A model generated the notes under the pieces. The model was not told the DNA's origin and did not search any database. It saw only the letters and a list, made by a program, of their open reading frames with translations. The position numbers were made by a program, and so were the translations under genes. From contig JAFGVD010000010.1 in the NCBI GenBank assembly GCA_016938135.1, forward strand, positions 62,001-126,000: DNA of 64,000 nucleotides, written 5' to 3'. This document shows positions 53,785 through 62,823 of this stretch, piece after piece. Each line of letters starts with the position of its first letter. Within the stretch, counting starts at the first letter, position 1. This stretch comes from Coriobacteriia bacterium (GTDB lineage Bacteria; Actinomycetota; Coriobacteriia; Anaerosomatales; Anaerosomataceae).

Positions 53785-56433
53785 CTAGAAGTTGGCGGAG
53801 AGTGATGCGAGGAACACCAGTAGAACGATGAGGACGACCGCTACGTTGAAGCTCATGTCGCGGGCGTATCGTTGTATCTGACGTCGTGTCTTCAAGACGC
53901 TTTCGGTGCTGGAGCGGTCCTCGATCATCCAGCTCACACGTTCCTGCGTCGCGCTTTCCACGATCAGACGCGCCATGTCGGTCACCCATGTGCCGGCCCG
54001 CTCGAGACGGCTCAGTCCTTCGACTCGATAGGACGTGAGCCGGGCGGCCGATGGCGCTGTTGGAAGCGCCCCGTGAGTCGCATGCAGCAACGCTGCTGTC
54101 GGCGTGACCTGCTCGGGCACGGATTGGCGGAGCCGCTGGTCGAAGCGTTCCTCGGAGAGGATGCGGTTCATCGCCGCGGATATCTCTCGCAAGGGGTTCT
54201 CCCCGGCCATGCGCTTCTCGGCAAGGGTGAGGGCGGTCTGCCCTACGGCCTCGCGATAGACGGAGAGCGAGCACACCACGCGCTCGAACGTGTCCCGCAC
54301 GGCATCCGCTTCATCGCTGCGGATGAAGTCCGAGACCACCCCGAGACGCTCTTTGAACAGTCGCGTCGCCATGTACGAGGAGATGTCGCGGACGGCATCG
54401 ATCAGGCCCCGGCAGTATGCGTCATCCGCCTCGTCGGGATGTTCCCGCAGCCAGTTCACTGCCATCATCACGGCGTAGCGGACCGTGGCCTGCTTCTCTC
54501 GCTCCAGGATGACGTATGAACGCTGGACGAAGTGTTGGTTGCGGGGGCCCGGCGCTCCTGTGGTCACGGTCATGATGGTGCGTCGCCAGTCCCGCTCCAG
54601 GTGCGACCATTCCGCGCGATAGCGCAGGTGTATCCATCGCAGTGTCTTAGAGGTCAGGCCGCGCAACAGCTCGTACCACTCGTCCGTCCAGCGGCACAGA
54701 CCCATGAAGCCCCGGGCGGCTTTGCGGTACCAGAAGTCCACGCCGAACCACTTTGGCGCGTGCATATGGAACAGACCGAACCTCATGCCGACAAAGAACA
54801 CCGTGAAGCCGATGGCGAACGCGGTGACGACTGACATGATGTCGCCCCAGCTCATGAACGAGACCTCGAGGTAGTGCTCGATAAGGTCCGAGTGCAGGCC
54901 CCATGTGTGCAGGCCCGGCGCCACCACGCCCTCCAAGACGATCTGGGGGCGGACGCCAAGCGTGATGATGGCTGCAGCAAGCATGCCCATGGCGATCAAC
55001 ATGCGCGGCGGTGCATCTTTGACCTTCGGCCCGTATTCGACTTTCGGCTTGCCCAGGAACACCAAGCCGATGAGTTTGATGAAGGAGCAGGCCGTGCCCC
55101 CGCAGGTGACGATGTAGATCTTCTCGGCGATGCCGAGAGAGACGAGCTCGTGCAGCTCCCACGCCTCCACCAGTGAATGGTGGATGAGGCACTTGCTTAC
55201 GAAGCCGTTGAACAGCGGCACGCCTGTGATCCCGCATGCGGCGATCAGCGTGAACAGGAAGGTGAGCGGCATCTTCTTCCATAGCCCGCCCAGGTGGTAC
55301 ATGTCCAAAGACCCTGTGCGGAAGAATACCGCGCCAACGCCGAGGAACAGGCAGGCTTTGAACAGCGCGTGGTTCACGATGTGGTAGAGGCCGCCGGCGT
55401 AGCCAAGTGCGCCGTGCGCACCCAGATAGCCCGCGGCACCGATGCCTGCAAGGATGAACCCCATCTGGCTCACGCTGTGATAGGCGAGCATGCGCTTGGC
55501 GTTGCTCTGCCCCAGCGCCAGGACGACGCCGATGAACATGGTGGCGATACCGATCCAAAGTACTACCAGGCCGATCTGGCCTGTGAAGTGCCACAGCTCG
55601 TGCGCGATCTCCTCGGCAAGCTCGGGGCGGAACAGGGCGGTGACCGTGCGGAAGATGCCGTACGCGCCTGCCTTGATCATGACGCCTGAGAGCAGGGCGC
55701 TGGCAGGGGACGGCGCGACCGGGTGAGCGTCGGGGAGCCACACGTGGACGGGCAACATGCCCGCTTTCACACCGAATCCCAGTGTGAGGAGCACAAACGC
55801 GACCCAGCGAAGGGTCGTTGCACCGTGCTCCACAGGTATCGGCCCGATCGCGCCGGTGCCACCCAGCGCATAGGTGATGAAGATGCCTCCGATAAGCGCG
55901 AATCCGCCAAGCACCGTCATCCAGAAGTACTTGATTGACGCCTTCTTCGCTTCGTCCGTCTCGGTATGGACCACGAACAGATACGCGACCAGCCCTAGCG
56001 CCTCGAAGCTGAGATAGAGGGTGATGAGGTCGCCCGCCAACACAACGCCCAGCATCGCCGCGAGCACGACGAGGTTGGTGATGTGGTAGCGGTCGTGCTT
56101 CTTCTCATGCTTGAGGTAGTCAAGCGAATATAGCGTTGAGCAGAACCACACAAACGCCGAGAACAGCGCGAACAGCATGTTGAACGAGTCCACCGTGAAG
56201 GTCAGTTCGCCGATGATCGCGGGCACCGAGTACGTGATCTTGTGGTGTTCTGCAATGAGCGGTATCAGACCCGCGGTCATAAGCAGCGTGATGCCGGTCA
56301 CTACGGTGACGAAGACATTTCGGACGCTCTCGTTCCACTTGCCAAGCGGCCGCACAAGCGCAGCGCTCAGGAGCGGGACCGCCACGATAAGCGCCGGCAG
56401 TGCGTTCTGCGTGATATGTCCAGCGGCCTCCAT
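53785..56433 (-). CDS. Antiporter-like (NuoL/MrpA-type) subunit with long C-terminal extension
   Basis: The 882-residue product has the complex-I antiporter core (about 14 helices, residues 1-560). It has SFEALGLVAYLF with the TM5 Glu, GVKAGMLPVHVWLPDAHPVAPSPASALLSG with the TM7 Lys, and SGVMIKAGAYG with the TM8 Lys. From about 568 a 315-residue tail follows: charged helices (WTDEWYELLRGL, HLERDWRRT), a Cys-poor helical region and a last membrane helix (about 866-880). Family members have no such tail. It ends the Mrp-like cluster, 9 bases after the previous subunit. Confidence 0.88.
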   Translation of the reverse strand: MEAAGHITQNALPALIVAVPLLSAALVRPLGKWNESVRNVFVTVVTGITLLMTAGLIPLIAEHHKITYSVPAIIGELTFTVDSFNMLFALFSAFVWFCSTLYSLDYLKHEKKHDRYHITNLVVLAAMLGVVLAGDLITLYLSFEALGLVAYLFVVHTETDEAKKASIKYFWMTVLGGFALIGGIFITYALGGTGAIGPIPVEHGATTLRWVAFVLLTLGFGVKAGMLPVHVWLPDAHPVAPSPASALLSGVMIKAGAYGIFRTVTALFRPELAEEIAHELWHFTGQIGLVVLWIGIATMFIGVVLALGQSNAKRMLAYHSVSQMGFILAGIGAAGYLGAHGALGYAGGLYHIVNHALFKACLFLGVGAVFFRTGSLDMYHLGGLWKKMPLTFLFTLIAACGITGVPLFNGFVSKCLIHHSLVEAWELHELVSLGIAEKIYIVTCGGTACSFIKLIGLVFLGKPKVEYGPKVKDAPPRMLIAMGMLAAAIITLGVRPQIVLEGVVAPGLHTWGLHSDLIEHYLEVSFMSWGDIMSVVTAFAIGFTVFFVGMRFGLFHMHAPKWFGVDFWYRKAARGFMGLCRWTDEWYELLRGLTSKTLRWIHLRYRAEWSHLERDWRRTIMTVTTGAPGPRNQHFVQRSYVILEREKQATVRYAVMMAVNWLREHPDEADDAYCRGLIDAVRDISSYMATRLFKERLGVVSDFIRSDEADAVRDTFERVVCSLSVYREAVGQTALTLAEKRMAGENPLREISAAMNRILSEERFDQRLRQSVPEQVTPTAALLHATHGALPTAPSAARLTSYRVEGLSRLERAGTWVTDMARLIVESATQERVSWMIEDRSSTESVLKTRRQIQRYARDMSFNVAVVLIVLLVFLASLSANF

Positions 56434-56442
56434 CGTCTCCCC

Positions 56443-57942
56443 CTAGTGGAACGCTAGCTTCGCGGCCAGGCGCGCAAGTGAGAGCGGCATACCCGGAGCG
56501 GACGCGGCCAGCCCGAGGATGAGCGTGATAGCTGCCGCGGCCACCGCCGGCAGGAGCATCGAGAGCGGAGCCTCGAGTTTCTTATCGGCGGGTGTGATGT
56601 CACCGGCAGGGATGGGTTCTTTGAAGTACGCCGCATAGACGATGGGCAGCAAGTACACCGCTGCCAGCAAAGCACCGCCAAGAAGCACCGCTAGGTAGAC
56701 CGGCTTATCGACATCGAGCATCCCAAGGCCCAGGTACCACTTGCTCACGAATCCTGAGAGCGGCGGCGTGCCGATCATCGCCAGCGCGGCCACTGCGAAC
56801 GCTCCCATGGTCACGGGCATCCGTTTGGCGATGCCTCGCATCTCGCTCACCCTGTGGATGCCTGCATGCTTGATGAGCAGCCCCGCGCACAGAAACAGCG
56901 TCCCTTTCATGAACGCGTGGTTACTGATGTGGACGAGCGCGCCTATCATCGCCTGTTCTCCCAACAAGGAGACGCCCAGCGCCACGTAGCCCATCTGGCT
57001 GATGGTGGAGTACGCGAGCCTGCGCTTGAGGTTGTCCTGGTTGACGGCGAGGATGGCGGCGAAGATCACTGTGAATGCCGCGATGTACTGGACGTACTGC
57101 ATGACGCCCAGCTCGCTTAACAGGCTCACCCCGAACACGTTGAACACGACTCGCATGATTCCGAATGACCCCGCCGCGACCATCACACCGGAGAGCACGG
57201 TTGAGAATGGCGCCGGTGCGGCCGGATGCGCATCGGGGACCCAGCCATGGAGCGGTACAAGAGCAGCCTTCACTCCGAAGCCGACCAGGAAGCACCAGAA
57301 GATAGCGAGCAGGTTGCCTTTGCCCATGCTCATGTCCAGCAGTCCTTGAGTGGAGAGCGTCTGGTCGCCGGCGAGGAAGAACGTGAACACGATGGCCAGC
57401 AGTACGAGCGATCCGCCTATGAGGATGTAGATGATGTACTTAGTACCGGCGGCCATCGCCTCCGGGGTCTCTTCATGCACCACTAGCGGATAGGTGAGTA
57501 TCGAGAACAGCTCGTAGAACACCAGGAACGTGAGCAGGTTGCCGGAGTAGGCGACGCCCATGGTCCAGGCCAGGCTCAGCGAGAAGAAGGCGTAGTAGCG
57601 GCTCTTACGATGCTCGTCAGCCATATAGCCGGTGGAGTAGATCAGCGCCAGCAGCCAGAGCGTTGAGGCTGTGATCCCGAACAACGCGCCCATCGCATCG
57701 ACACGCATATACATCCAGATGCGGGGCGTGAGACGGAGCAGGTAGGTCTCATAGACCTGACCATCCAGCACTCCGGGAATGAGTCCTGCTGCCACCACGA
57801 CCGTCAGCAGACAGGTGATCGACAGGCCGATCGCACGCCATCGTTCCGAGGTTCGCGTCAGCGGAACCACGACCACGGCGCCGAGAATAGGTATCAGAAA
57901 AGCCAGCGGCGGTATGATCGACGCGGTCAATTGGCTGTCCAT
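56443..57942 (-). CDS. Antiporter-like subunit (MrpA/D-NuoL/M family) 3
   Basis: The 499-residue product has about 14 helices with TM5 Glu (VFYELFSILTYPLVV) and TM7 Lys (GFGVKAALVPLHGWVPDAHPAAPAP). In the TM8 motif Ala replaces Lys (SGVMVAAGSFG). The ATG at 57942 follows AGGGAG; a 50-residue in-frame extension upstream is rejected as it lies in the preceding gene. It sits 13 bases after the previous antiporter subunit. Confidence 0.9.
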   Translation of the reverse strand: MDSQLTASIIPPLAFLIPILGAVVVVPLTRTSERWRAIGLSITCLLTVVVAAGLIPGVLDGQVYETYLLRLTPRIWMYMRVDAMGALFGITASTLWLLALIYSTGYMADEHRKSRYYAFFSLSLAWTMGVAYSGNLLTFLVFYELFSILTYPLVVHEETPEAMAAGTKYIIYILIGGSLVLLAIVFTFFLAGDQTLSTQGLLDMSMGKGNLLAIFWCFLVGFGVKAALVPLHGWVPDAHPAAPAPFSTVLSGVMVAAGSFGIMRVVFNVFGVSLLSELGVMQYVQYIAAFTVIFAAILAVNQDNLKRRLAYSTISQMGYVALGVSLLGEQAMIGALVHISNHAFMKGTLFLCAGLLIKHAGIHRVSEMRGIAKRMPVTMGAFAVAALAMIGTPPLSGFVSKWYLGLGMLDVDKPVYLAVLLGGALLAAVYLLPIVYAAYFKEPIPAGDITPADKKLEAPLSMLLPAVAAAAITLILGLAASAPGMPLSLARLAAKLAFH

Positions 57943-57955
57943 CAGCTCCAACTCC

Positions 57956-59431
57956 CTACATACCGAAGACGAATCGAACCGCCGCACGAGCGAGCGAGAA
58001 TGGCATTCCCGGCACTTCGGCGGTGGTGCCAAGCAAGATGACGTACAGAGCGCACATGATGATCGGTATAAGCAGCGTGGGGCGCGCTTCATCGACGTGG
58101 AGCTGGGTTCCCGGGGGTGCTTTGAAGTAGGCCAGGTAGACGATGGGCAGGAAGTAAGCGGCGTTCAGCAGTGCACTGGCTATCATCACCAGGACGAACC
58201 ACCAGTCACCGGCCTCGAGCGCTCCCAGCGACAGGTACCATTTGGTGACGAATCCTGCGAACAACGGGACGCCCACAAAGCTCAACGCGGCAACAGTGAA
58301 CGCGCCCATCGTGTACGGCATCCGGTAGCCGATGCCCGCGAGTTCGTGGATGTTGGTCTTGCCGGTCTTGCGCTGGATCGCACCGGCTACAAAGAACATC
58401 GTGATCTTGGCGAAGGCCTGGTTCGCGATATGCGCGATGGCTGCCGTGGCCGCCATAGGCGTGAGGAGTGACGCTCCCAAGATGATGTAGGAGAGCTGGC
58501 TGATCGTGGAGTAGGCCAGTCTTCGTTTGAAGTTGTCCTGGAACAGCGCGATGAACGACGCGGTCAAGATGGTGAATGCGGCCAACCACGCCAGCCACAT
58601 TGTGAGATTCAGCTGCTGGAGCAGTTCGACTCCGAAGACGTTGTAAATCACGCGCAGCACGCCGAAGGCGCCTGCCTTCACGACTGCGACTGCATGTAGC
58701 AGGGCACTCACCGGGGTGGGCGCCGCCATGGCCGTGGGCAGCCAGCCGTGCAGTGGCATGATCGCGGCTTTCACTCCGAAGCCGGCAATCAATGTGACGA
58801 ACAGGATGGTGAGCGTCTGCGTCCCGTTGGCCAGTGACAGGATGCCCGGCTTGCTCAAGGTGAGCGTCCCGGCTGTCTGGTAGGTGAGCACCGTCCCGAT
58901 CAGGACGAACGCGCCACCTATCAGCGTGTACGTCAGGTACTTCCTTCCTGCCTTGAATGCTTCCGGTGTCTCTTCGTGGATGACGAGAGGGTAGGTGACT
59001 ATGGTCAGGCTCTCGTAGAAGAGGAACAGCGTCAGGAGGTTCTCGGCAAACGCGATGCCCACTGTGGTGGAAACGCATAGCGCGAAGAAGCCGAAGAAGC
59101 GGACTTTGGAATGCTCGGGCTCCATATAGCCGATGGCATAGATCGTCGTGAAGATCCACAGGGTGGAGGAGACGACCGCGAAGAACATGCCCAGCGCATC
59201 AACGCGGAAACCAAGGCCTATGCCCGGCGTGAAGTCCATCAGGCGGAAGACGTAGACGGTGCCGTTGATGGTCCCGGGGAGCATGGACATGACCACAGCC
59301 AGCTTGAGGACTGCGGCGCCCAGGCTCCAGAAGCGACGCCAGAATGCCTTCTGACCGGTCAGGAAGATCAGCCCGGCGCACACCAGCGAAAGCGTTGGCG
59401 CGAGTACTGGTCTGATGTCGACTACTTCCAT
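57956..59431 (-). CDS. Antiporter-like subunit (MrpD/NuoM family) 2
   Basis: The 491-residue product has about 14 helices with TM5 Glu (LFLFYESLTIVTYPLV), TM7 Lys (AGFGVKAAIMPLHGWLPTAM) and TM8 Lys (HAVAVVKAGAFGVLR). Compared with a typical MrpD the TM7 loop reads WLPTAMAAPTP rather than WLPDAHxxAP. GGGAGG precedes the ATG. It follows mrpD by one base. Confidence 0.9.
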   Translation of the reverse strand: MEVVDIRPVLAPTLSLVCAGLIFLTGQKAFWRRFWSLGAAVLKLAVVMSMLPGTINGTVYVFRLMDFTPGIGLGFRVDALGMFFAVVSSTLWIFTTIYAIGYMEPEHSKVRFFGFFALCVSTTVGIAFAENLLTLFLFYESLTIVTYPLVIHEETPEAFKAGRKYLTYTLIGGAFVLIGTVLTYQTAGTLTLSKPGILSLANGTQTLTILFVTLIAGFGVKAAIMPLHGWLPTAMAAPTPVSALLHAVAVVKAGAFGVLRVIYNVFGVELLQQLNLTMWLAWLAAFTILTASFIALFQDNFKRRLAYSTISQLSYIILGASLLTPMAATAAIAHIANQAFAKITMFFVAGAIQRKTGKTNIHELAGIGYRMPYTMGAFTVAALSFVGVPLFAGFVTKWYLSLGALEAGDWWFVLVMIASALLNAAYFLPIVYLAYFKAPPGTQLHVDEARPTLLIPIIMCALYVILLGTTAEVPGMPFSLARAAVRFVFGM

Positions 59432-59432
59432 C

Positions 59433-60917
59433 TCATCCTCCCAGCATGCGCGTGACGGCAGGTTCGATGAAGCTCAGCGGGATCCGGCCGAGAATGCCCA
59501 TGACCAGACAGAGGGCGGCGAGGAGAAGCACAGGGAAGAGCATGGAGACAGGAGCCTCTCCAACCTCCAGGATCTCCGGATGTGTCGGGGGCTGGAAGTA
59601 GAACGAGTTAACCATGCGGATGTAGTAGATGAAGATGAATAGAGCACCGAACACCAGCGCGAATCCGAAGGCGGGTTGGCCGGCCTGGAATGCGCCCAGG
59701 GCGATATACCACTTGCACAGGAAGCCCGCCGTTGGTGGGATGCCCACGATGGATATGGCGCCAATAGACATAGCCATGCTGGTGAGCGGCATGGCTTTGC
59801 CCACTCCTCGCAGATCGGTGAGCGTGCGGTAGCCGGTCTTGTACATGAGCGCTCCGGCACCCAGGAACAGGGTGGCTTTGATCAGCGCATGGTTGAAGAT
59901 ATGTACCGTTGCGCCGATTATCCCGTACTGCGATGCGAGGCCGAGGCCCATCACGATGTACCCGACATTGGAGATGGTCGAGTACGCGAGCATCATCTTG
60001 ATGTCTTCCTGGAAGATGGCGAAAAACGCTCCCATGATGATCGAGATCGCACCAAGCCATATGAGGGTCGTGTTCAGTCCGGCCAGCTCATAGGTTCCGG
60101 CACCATAGAAGATCTGGTAGACGCGCAGGAGTCCGAAGACGCCCGTTTTCACCACGAGGCCGGAGAGGATCGCGCTTACCGGACTTGGCGCGATGGCATG
60201 AGCGTCAGGGAGCCAGATGTGGAGTGGGAAGATCGCGGCCTTCACCATGAGTGCCATGGCCATTCCCGCAAGCGCCAGCATCACCGGCAGCCTGCTCTCG
60301 ATCCCCGCGAGCCTGGTCGAGATGTCCGCCATGTTCAGGCTACCCGTGACCGCGTACAGAAGTCCGATGGAGAACAAGATGATCAGCGAAGAGACGGCCC
60401 CCATTACGAGGTACTTGAAGGCCGCCATCTCGGCTACGCGCTCGCCGCTTACCGCGACCAATGCGTAGGCAGACAGCGACAGGATCTCCATGAACACGTA
60501 GAGATTGAACAGATCGCCCGTCATCACGAATCCGATCATCCCGGTAAGGTTCAGGAGGACCAGAGTGTAGTAGTAGGGAATCCGTGGTTTTGGAATGGAT
60601 TCGGCCACGTAGTGATACGAGAAGAGAAGCGCAAGCCACCCTATCAGGCAGATGATGCCAATCGACGCACTGAACTCGTCGAAGTGGAGTTCGATGCCGT
60701 ACGGGCGTGCCCATCCTCCGACCAGGTATGAGAACGGTCCCTCTTGCGCGACCCGAACGATGAGGAAGAGCGCTGCCAACGAGGTGAGGCTCATGATGAA
60801 CAAAGCCCATACGGGGGCTGCCTTGTCGTTCTTGCGACTGACGATGGGAGTCAGAACTGCGCCAGCCATTGGCATGATGATGGCGACGATGATCCAATGC
60901 GGCCAGCTCACCATCAT
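59433..60917 (-). CDS. mrpD: Mrp antiporter subunit D
   Basis: The 494-residue product has about 14 helices and typical MrpD features: TM5 Glu in LYVFMEILSLSAYALVA, TM7 Lys in MVKAAIFPLHIWLPDAHAIAPSPVSAILSG and TM8 Lys in GLVVKTGVFGLLR. In the Mrp complex this subunit is thought to translocate protons. ATGA overlap with mrpC. MrpA is not present as such; its NuoL-like role may be taken by one of the three subunits that follow. Confidence 0.92.
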   Translation of the reverse strand: MMVSWPHWIIVAIIMPMAGAVLTPIVSRKNDKAAPVWALFIMSLTSLAALFLIVRVAQEGPFSYLVGGWARPYGIELHFDEFSASIGIICLIGWLALLFSYHYVAESIPKPRIPYYYTLVLLNLTGMIGFVMTGDLFNLYVFMEILSLSAYALVAVSGERVAEMAAFKYLVMGAVSSLIILFSIGLLYAVTGSLNMADISTRLAGIESRLPVMLALAGMAMALMVKAAIFPLHIWLPDAHAIAPSPVSAILSGLVVKTGVFGLLRVYQIFYGAGTYELAGLNTTLIWLGAISIIMGAFFAIFQEDIKMMLAYSTISNVGYIVMGLGLASQYGIIGATVHIFNHALIKATLFLGAGALMYKTGYRTLTDLRGVGKAMPLTSMAMSIGAISIVGIPPTAGFLCKWYIALGAFQAGQPAFGFALVFGALFIFIYYIRMVNSFYFQPPTHPEILEVGEAPVSMLFPVLLLAALCLVMGILGRIPLSFIEPAVTRMLGG

Positions 60918-61267
60918 TCCATCTCCCTTAGCTCATCAGCTTCGATCGTTCCGCACTGTCTGTAGATGCGGATGATCAGGCTGAGCGCGAGTGCCGTTGT
61001 GCTGACCGCAACGACGATGCCTGTCAATATGAGCGCCTGGGGAATGGGGTTGGTGAACGGGGCTCGGGCCCCTTCGCCCATGATGGGCGCGTCGCCTCCA
61101 TCGACGACACCCAGTGCCACGATGAAAGCGAAGATCGCGGTCTCCATGATGTTGAGACCCATGAATTTCTTGATGAGGTTGTCCTTGGCGATGACCGCAT
61201 ACAGGCCGATGAGGAACAGCACCACCGAGGCCGCGTAGTCGAGGTTGACCCACAGCGCTTCTATCAT
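60914..61267 (-). CDS. mrpC: Mrp antiporter subunit C (NuoK-like)
   Basis: The 117-residue product has three membrane helices and the MrpC/NuoK feature NLIKKFMGLNIMETAIFAFIV with its conserved Glu, plus TNPIPQALILTGIVVAVSTTALALS. The ATG at 61267 overlaps the end of mrpB by 4 bases. It is the small partner of MrpD. Confidence 0.94.
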   Translation of the reverse strand: MIEALWVNLDYAASVVLFLIGLYAVIAKDNLIKKFMGLNIMETAIFAFIVALGVVDGGDAPIMGEGARAPFTNPIPQALILTGIVVAVSTTALALSLIIRIYRQCGTIEADELREME

Positions 61268-61974
61268 CGTTCGGCCTCCATCGTCCAGAAGATGGAGGCG
61301 ATGATCGCTGCCCCACCGACCCCTATGCCGATCTCTATCGCCAGCAACCACATGGTCCGGATCCAGCTGAGTGCCTCGGCAGTAGGGAAGCCCAGGTAGA
61401 AGCCTGTGTCGGTGAGGCCGGCGAGTCCGATGCCTATGAAAGTCAGCGGCGCGGCCGCCTGTAGCCATGGCTTCGGCCTCTCCGGCAGTAGTCGGCGTGC
61501 TTCGTCCTCTCCCAAGACCAGCGTCAACACGATAGCCAGCGCGCCAAGGATGGTGCCGCCTTGAAAGCCTCCGCCGGGGCTGATATGACCGTTGATGATC
61601 ACATAGACCGCGAACATGGCAATGAACGGCGCCAGTAGCCGCACGATGAAACTGACAACGACGCTCACGGAGTGCGAAGGCTTATCCTCGGTGGCCGTGG
61701 AGGCGTCTCCCAAGAGCAGCACGGCCAGCACTGCGGCGAGCGCGGTGAAGATCACGGTCACCTCGCCGTTGGTATCGAAGCCGCGGTAGTTGAGGATGAC
61801 GTCGGTGATGATGTTCTCGGCACCGGCCTCCTCGGCACCGTGTTCTAGGTAGTACGCCGAGACGTGCGTGTATGTGGCGTTGCTGGCGGAGCCATGCGGA
61901 GGTAGCTCTGACACAGCGAGCAACAGCGGTATAGCTGCCAAGATCAGGAGTGCCGCGACGAGAGCCTTCTTCAT
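61264..61974 (-). CDS. mrpB: Mrp antiporter subunit B (with MbhE-like N-terminal part)
   Basis: The 236-residue product starts with two helices and an extracytoplasmic stretch ending NYRGFDTNGEVTVIFTALAAVLAVL (the MbhE-like part). The MnhB domain proper follows, FIVRLLAPFIAMFAVYVIINGHISPGGGFQGGTILGAL, with the conserved GHxSPGGGFQGG loop. In classical Mrp systems the first part is fused to MrpA; here it is joined to MrpB. Overlaps DUF4040 and mrpC genes by 4 bases each. Confidence 0.93.
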   Translation of the reverse strand: MKKALVAALLILAAIPLLLAVSELPPHGSASNATYTHVSAYYLEHGAEEAGAENIITDVILNYRGFDTNGEVTVIFTALAAVLAVLLLGDASTATEDKPSHSVSVVVSFIVRLLAPFIAMFAVYVIINGHISPGGGFQGGTILGALAIVLTLVLGEDEARRLLPERPKPWLQAAAPLTFIGIGLAGLTDTGFYLGFPTAEALSWIRTMWLLAIEIGIGVGGAAIIASIFWTMEAER

Positions 61975-62213
61975 TTCTCTCGCCTCGCTGTTCTGCTGAT
62001 GGCGACCAGGAACAACACGGTAGTGACGCCAGCGCCAACCGCTGCCTCTGTCATCGCCACGTCAGGAGCGCCGCGCAGCTGCCAGATCACGCACATCACC
62101 AGGCTGTATGTGGAGAAGATGATCGCTGCTGCAAGCAGGTCTTTGGTATGGATCACGGCTATCGCACAGGTGATCAGCAGCAGCAGCAGGACGATATCGA
62201 ACGCCTGACTCAT
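61971..62213 (-). CDS. DUF4040 (MbhD-like) small membrane subunit
   Basis: The 80-residue product has three helices and the sequence APDVAMTEAAVGAGVTTVLFLVAI, the DUF4040/MbhD hallmark with its membrane Glu. In classical Mrp antiporters this domain is the C-terminal part of MrpA; here it is a free-standing subunit, as in Mrp modules of membrane hydrogenases (Mbh) and some archaeal Mrp operons. Overlaps neighbours by 4 bases on each side. Confidence 0.9.
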   Translation of the reverse strand: MSQAFDIVLLLLLITCAIAVIHTKDLLAAAIIFSTYSLVMCVIWQLRGAPDVAMTEAAVGAGVTTVLFLVAISRTARREK

Positions 62214-62542
62214 GCGGACACCTCGCGATCTGCTCGACGCCAGGGTACGAGCCCTGTCTTGTAGGCAGCTCTGGCCAGCGCATGACCGGTCGTAGGGCTT
62301 GAGAGCAAGACGAGCAAAGCGAGCAGGATGATTTTGAGCCCGGAAACGTCGAAACCGTTGTGGATGGCCAGGGCAAGCAGGAGGGACCCTGCACCCACGG
62401 TGTCACACTTCGTTGCCGCATGCGTGCGGGCATAGAAGTCGGGCAGCCTCAGCAGACCTAACGTCCCAACCAGGAAGAAGAACATCCCTATTCCCGAGAG
62501 CACCACGGTCAGAGCGTCAGTGATCGCCCAAAAAGTCGTCAT
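62210..62542 (-). CDS. mrpG: Mrp antiporter subunit G
   Basis: The 110-residue product has three helices and the MnhG hallmark GTLGLLRLPDFYARTHAATKCDTVG. The ATG at 62542 overlaps mrpF by 4 bases (ATGA); a TTG two codons earlier is less likely. Confidence 0.94.
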   Translation of the reverse strand: MTTFWAITDALTVVLSGIGMFFFLVGTLGLLRLPDFYARTHAATKCDTVGAGSLLLALAIHNGFDVSGLKIILLALLVLLSSPTTGHALARAAYKTGLVPWRRADREVSA

Positions 62543-62823
62543 GACCAATCACCGCGCAGCCTGTTTGTTTCCAGGAATCGGGTGGCAGCGATGGTGACGA
62601 CGAAGTTCAGCAGCGCGTACACGAGAGCGATATCGATGTAGAGGCTTCGGCCGAACACGATGCCCAGAAGCGCGATGACCACCAGCGTCTTGGTGCCCAC
62701 GATGTTCACGGAGAGAATGCGGTCGGCCACCGTGGGACCCGCGTACGCGCGCCACAGGCATAGGAAGGCGTTCACGACCAGGAATATGCCGACTCCCCAG
62801 AAGAACCCCTGCACCTCTATCAC
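62539..62823 (-). CDS. mrpF: Mrp antiporter subunit F
   Basis: The 94-residue product has three helices and the MrpF motif GPTVADRILSVNIVGTKTLVVIALLG. It starts at GTG overlapping the mrpE stop by 4 bases. Confidence 0.94.
   Translation of the reverse strand: MIEVQGFFWGVGIFLVVNAFLCLWRAYAGPTVADRILSVNIVGTKTLVVIALLGIVFGRSLYIDIALVYALLNFVVTIAATRFLETNRLRGDWS

Noticed and set aside
60914..61468. 184-residue version of mrpC
   Set aside because: The first 67 residues are the out-of-frame end of mrpB; the ATG at 61267 overlapping mrpB is the real start.
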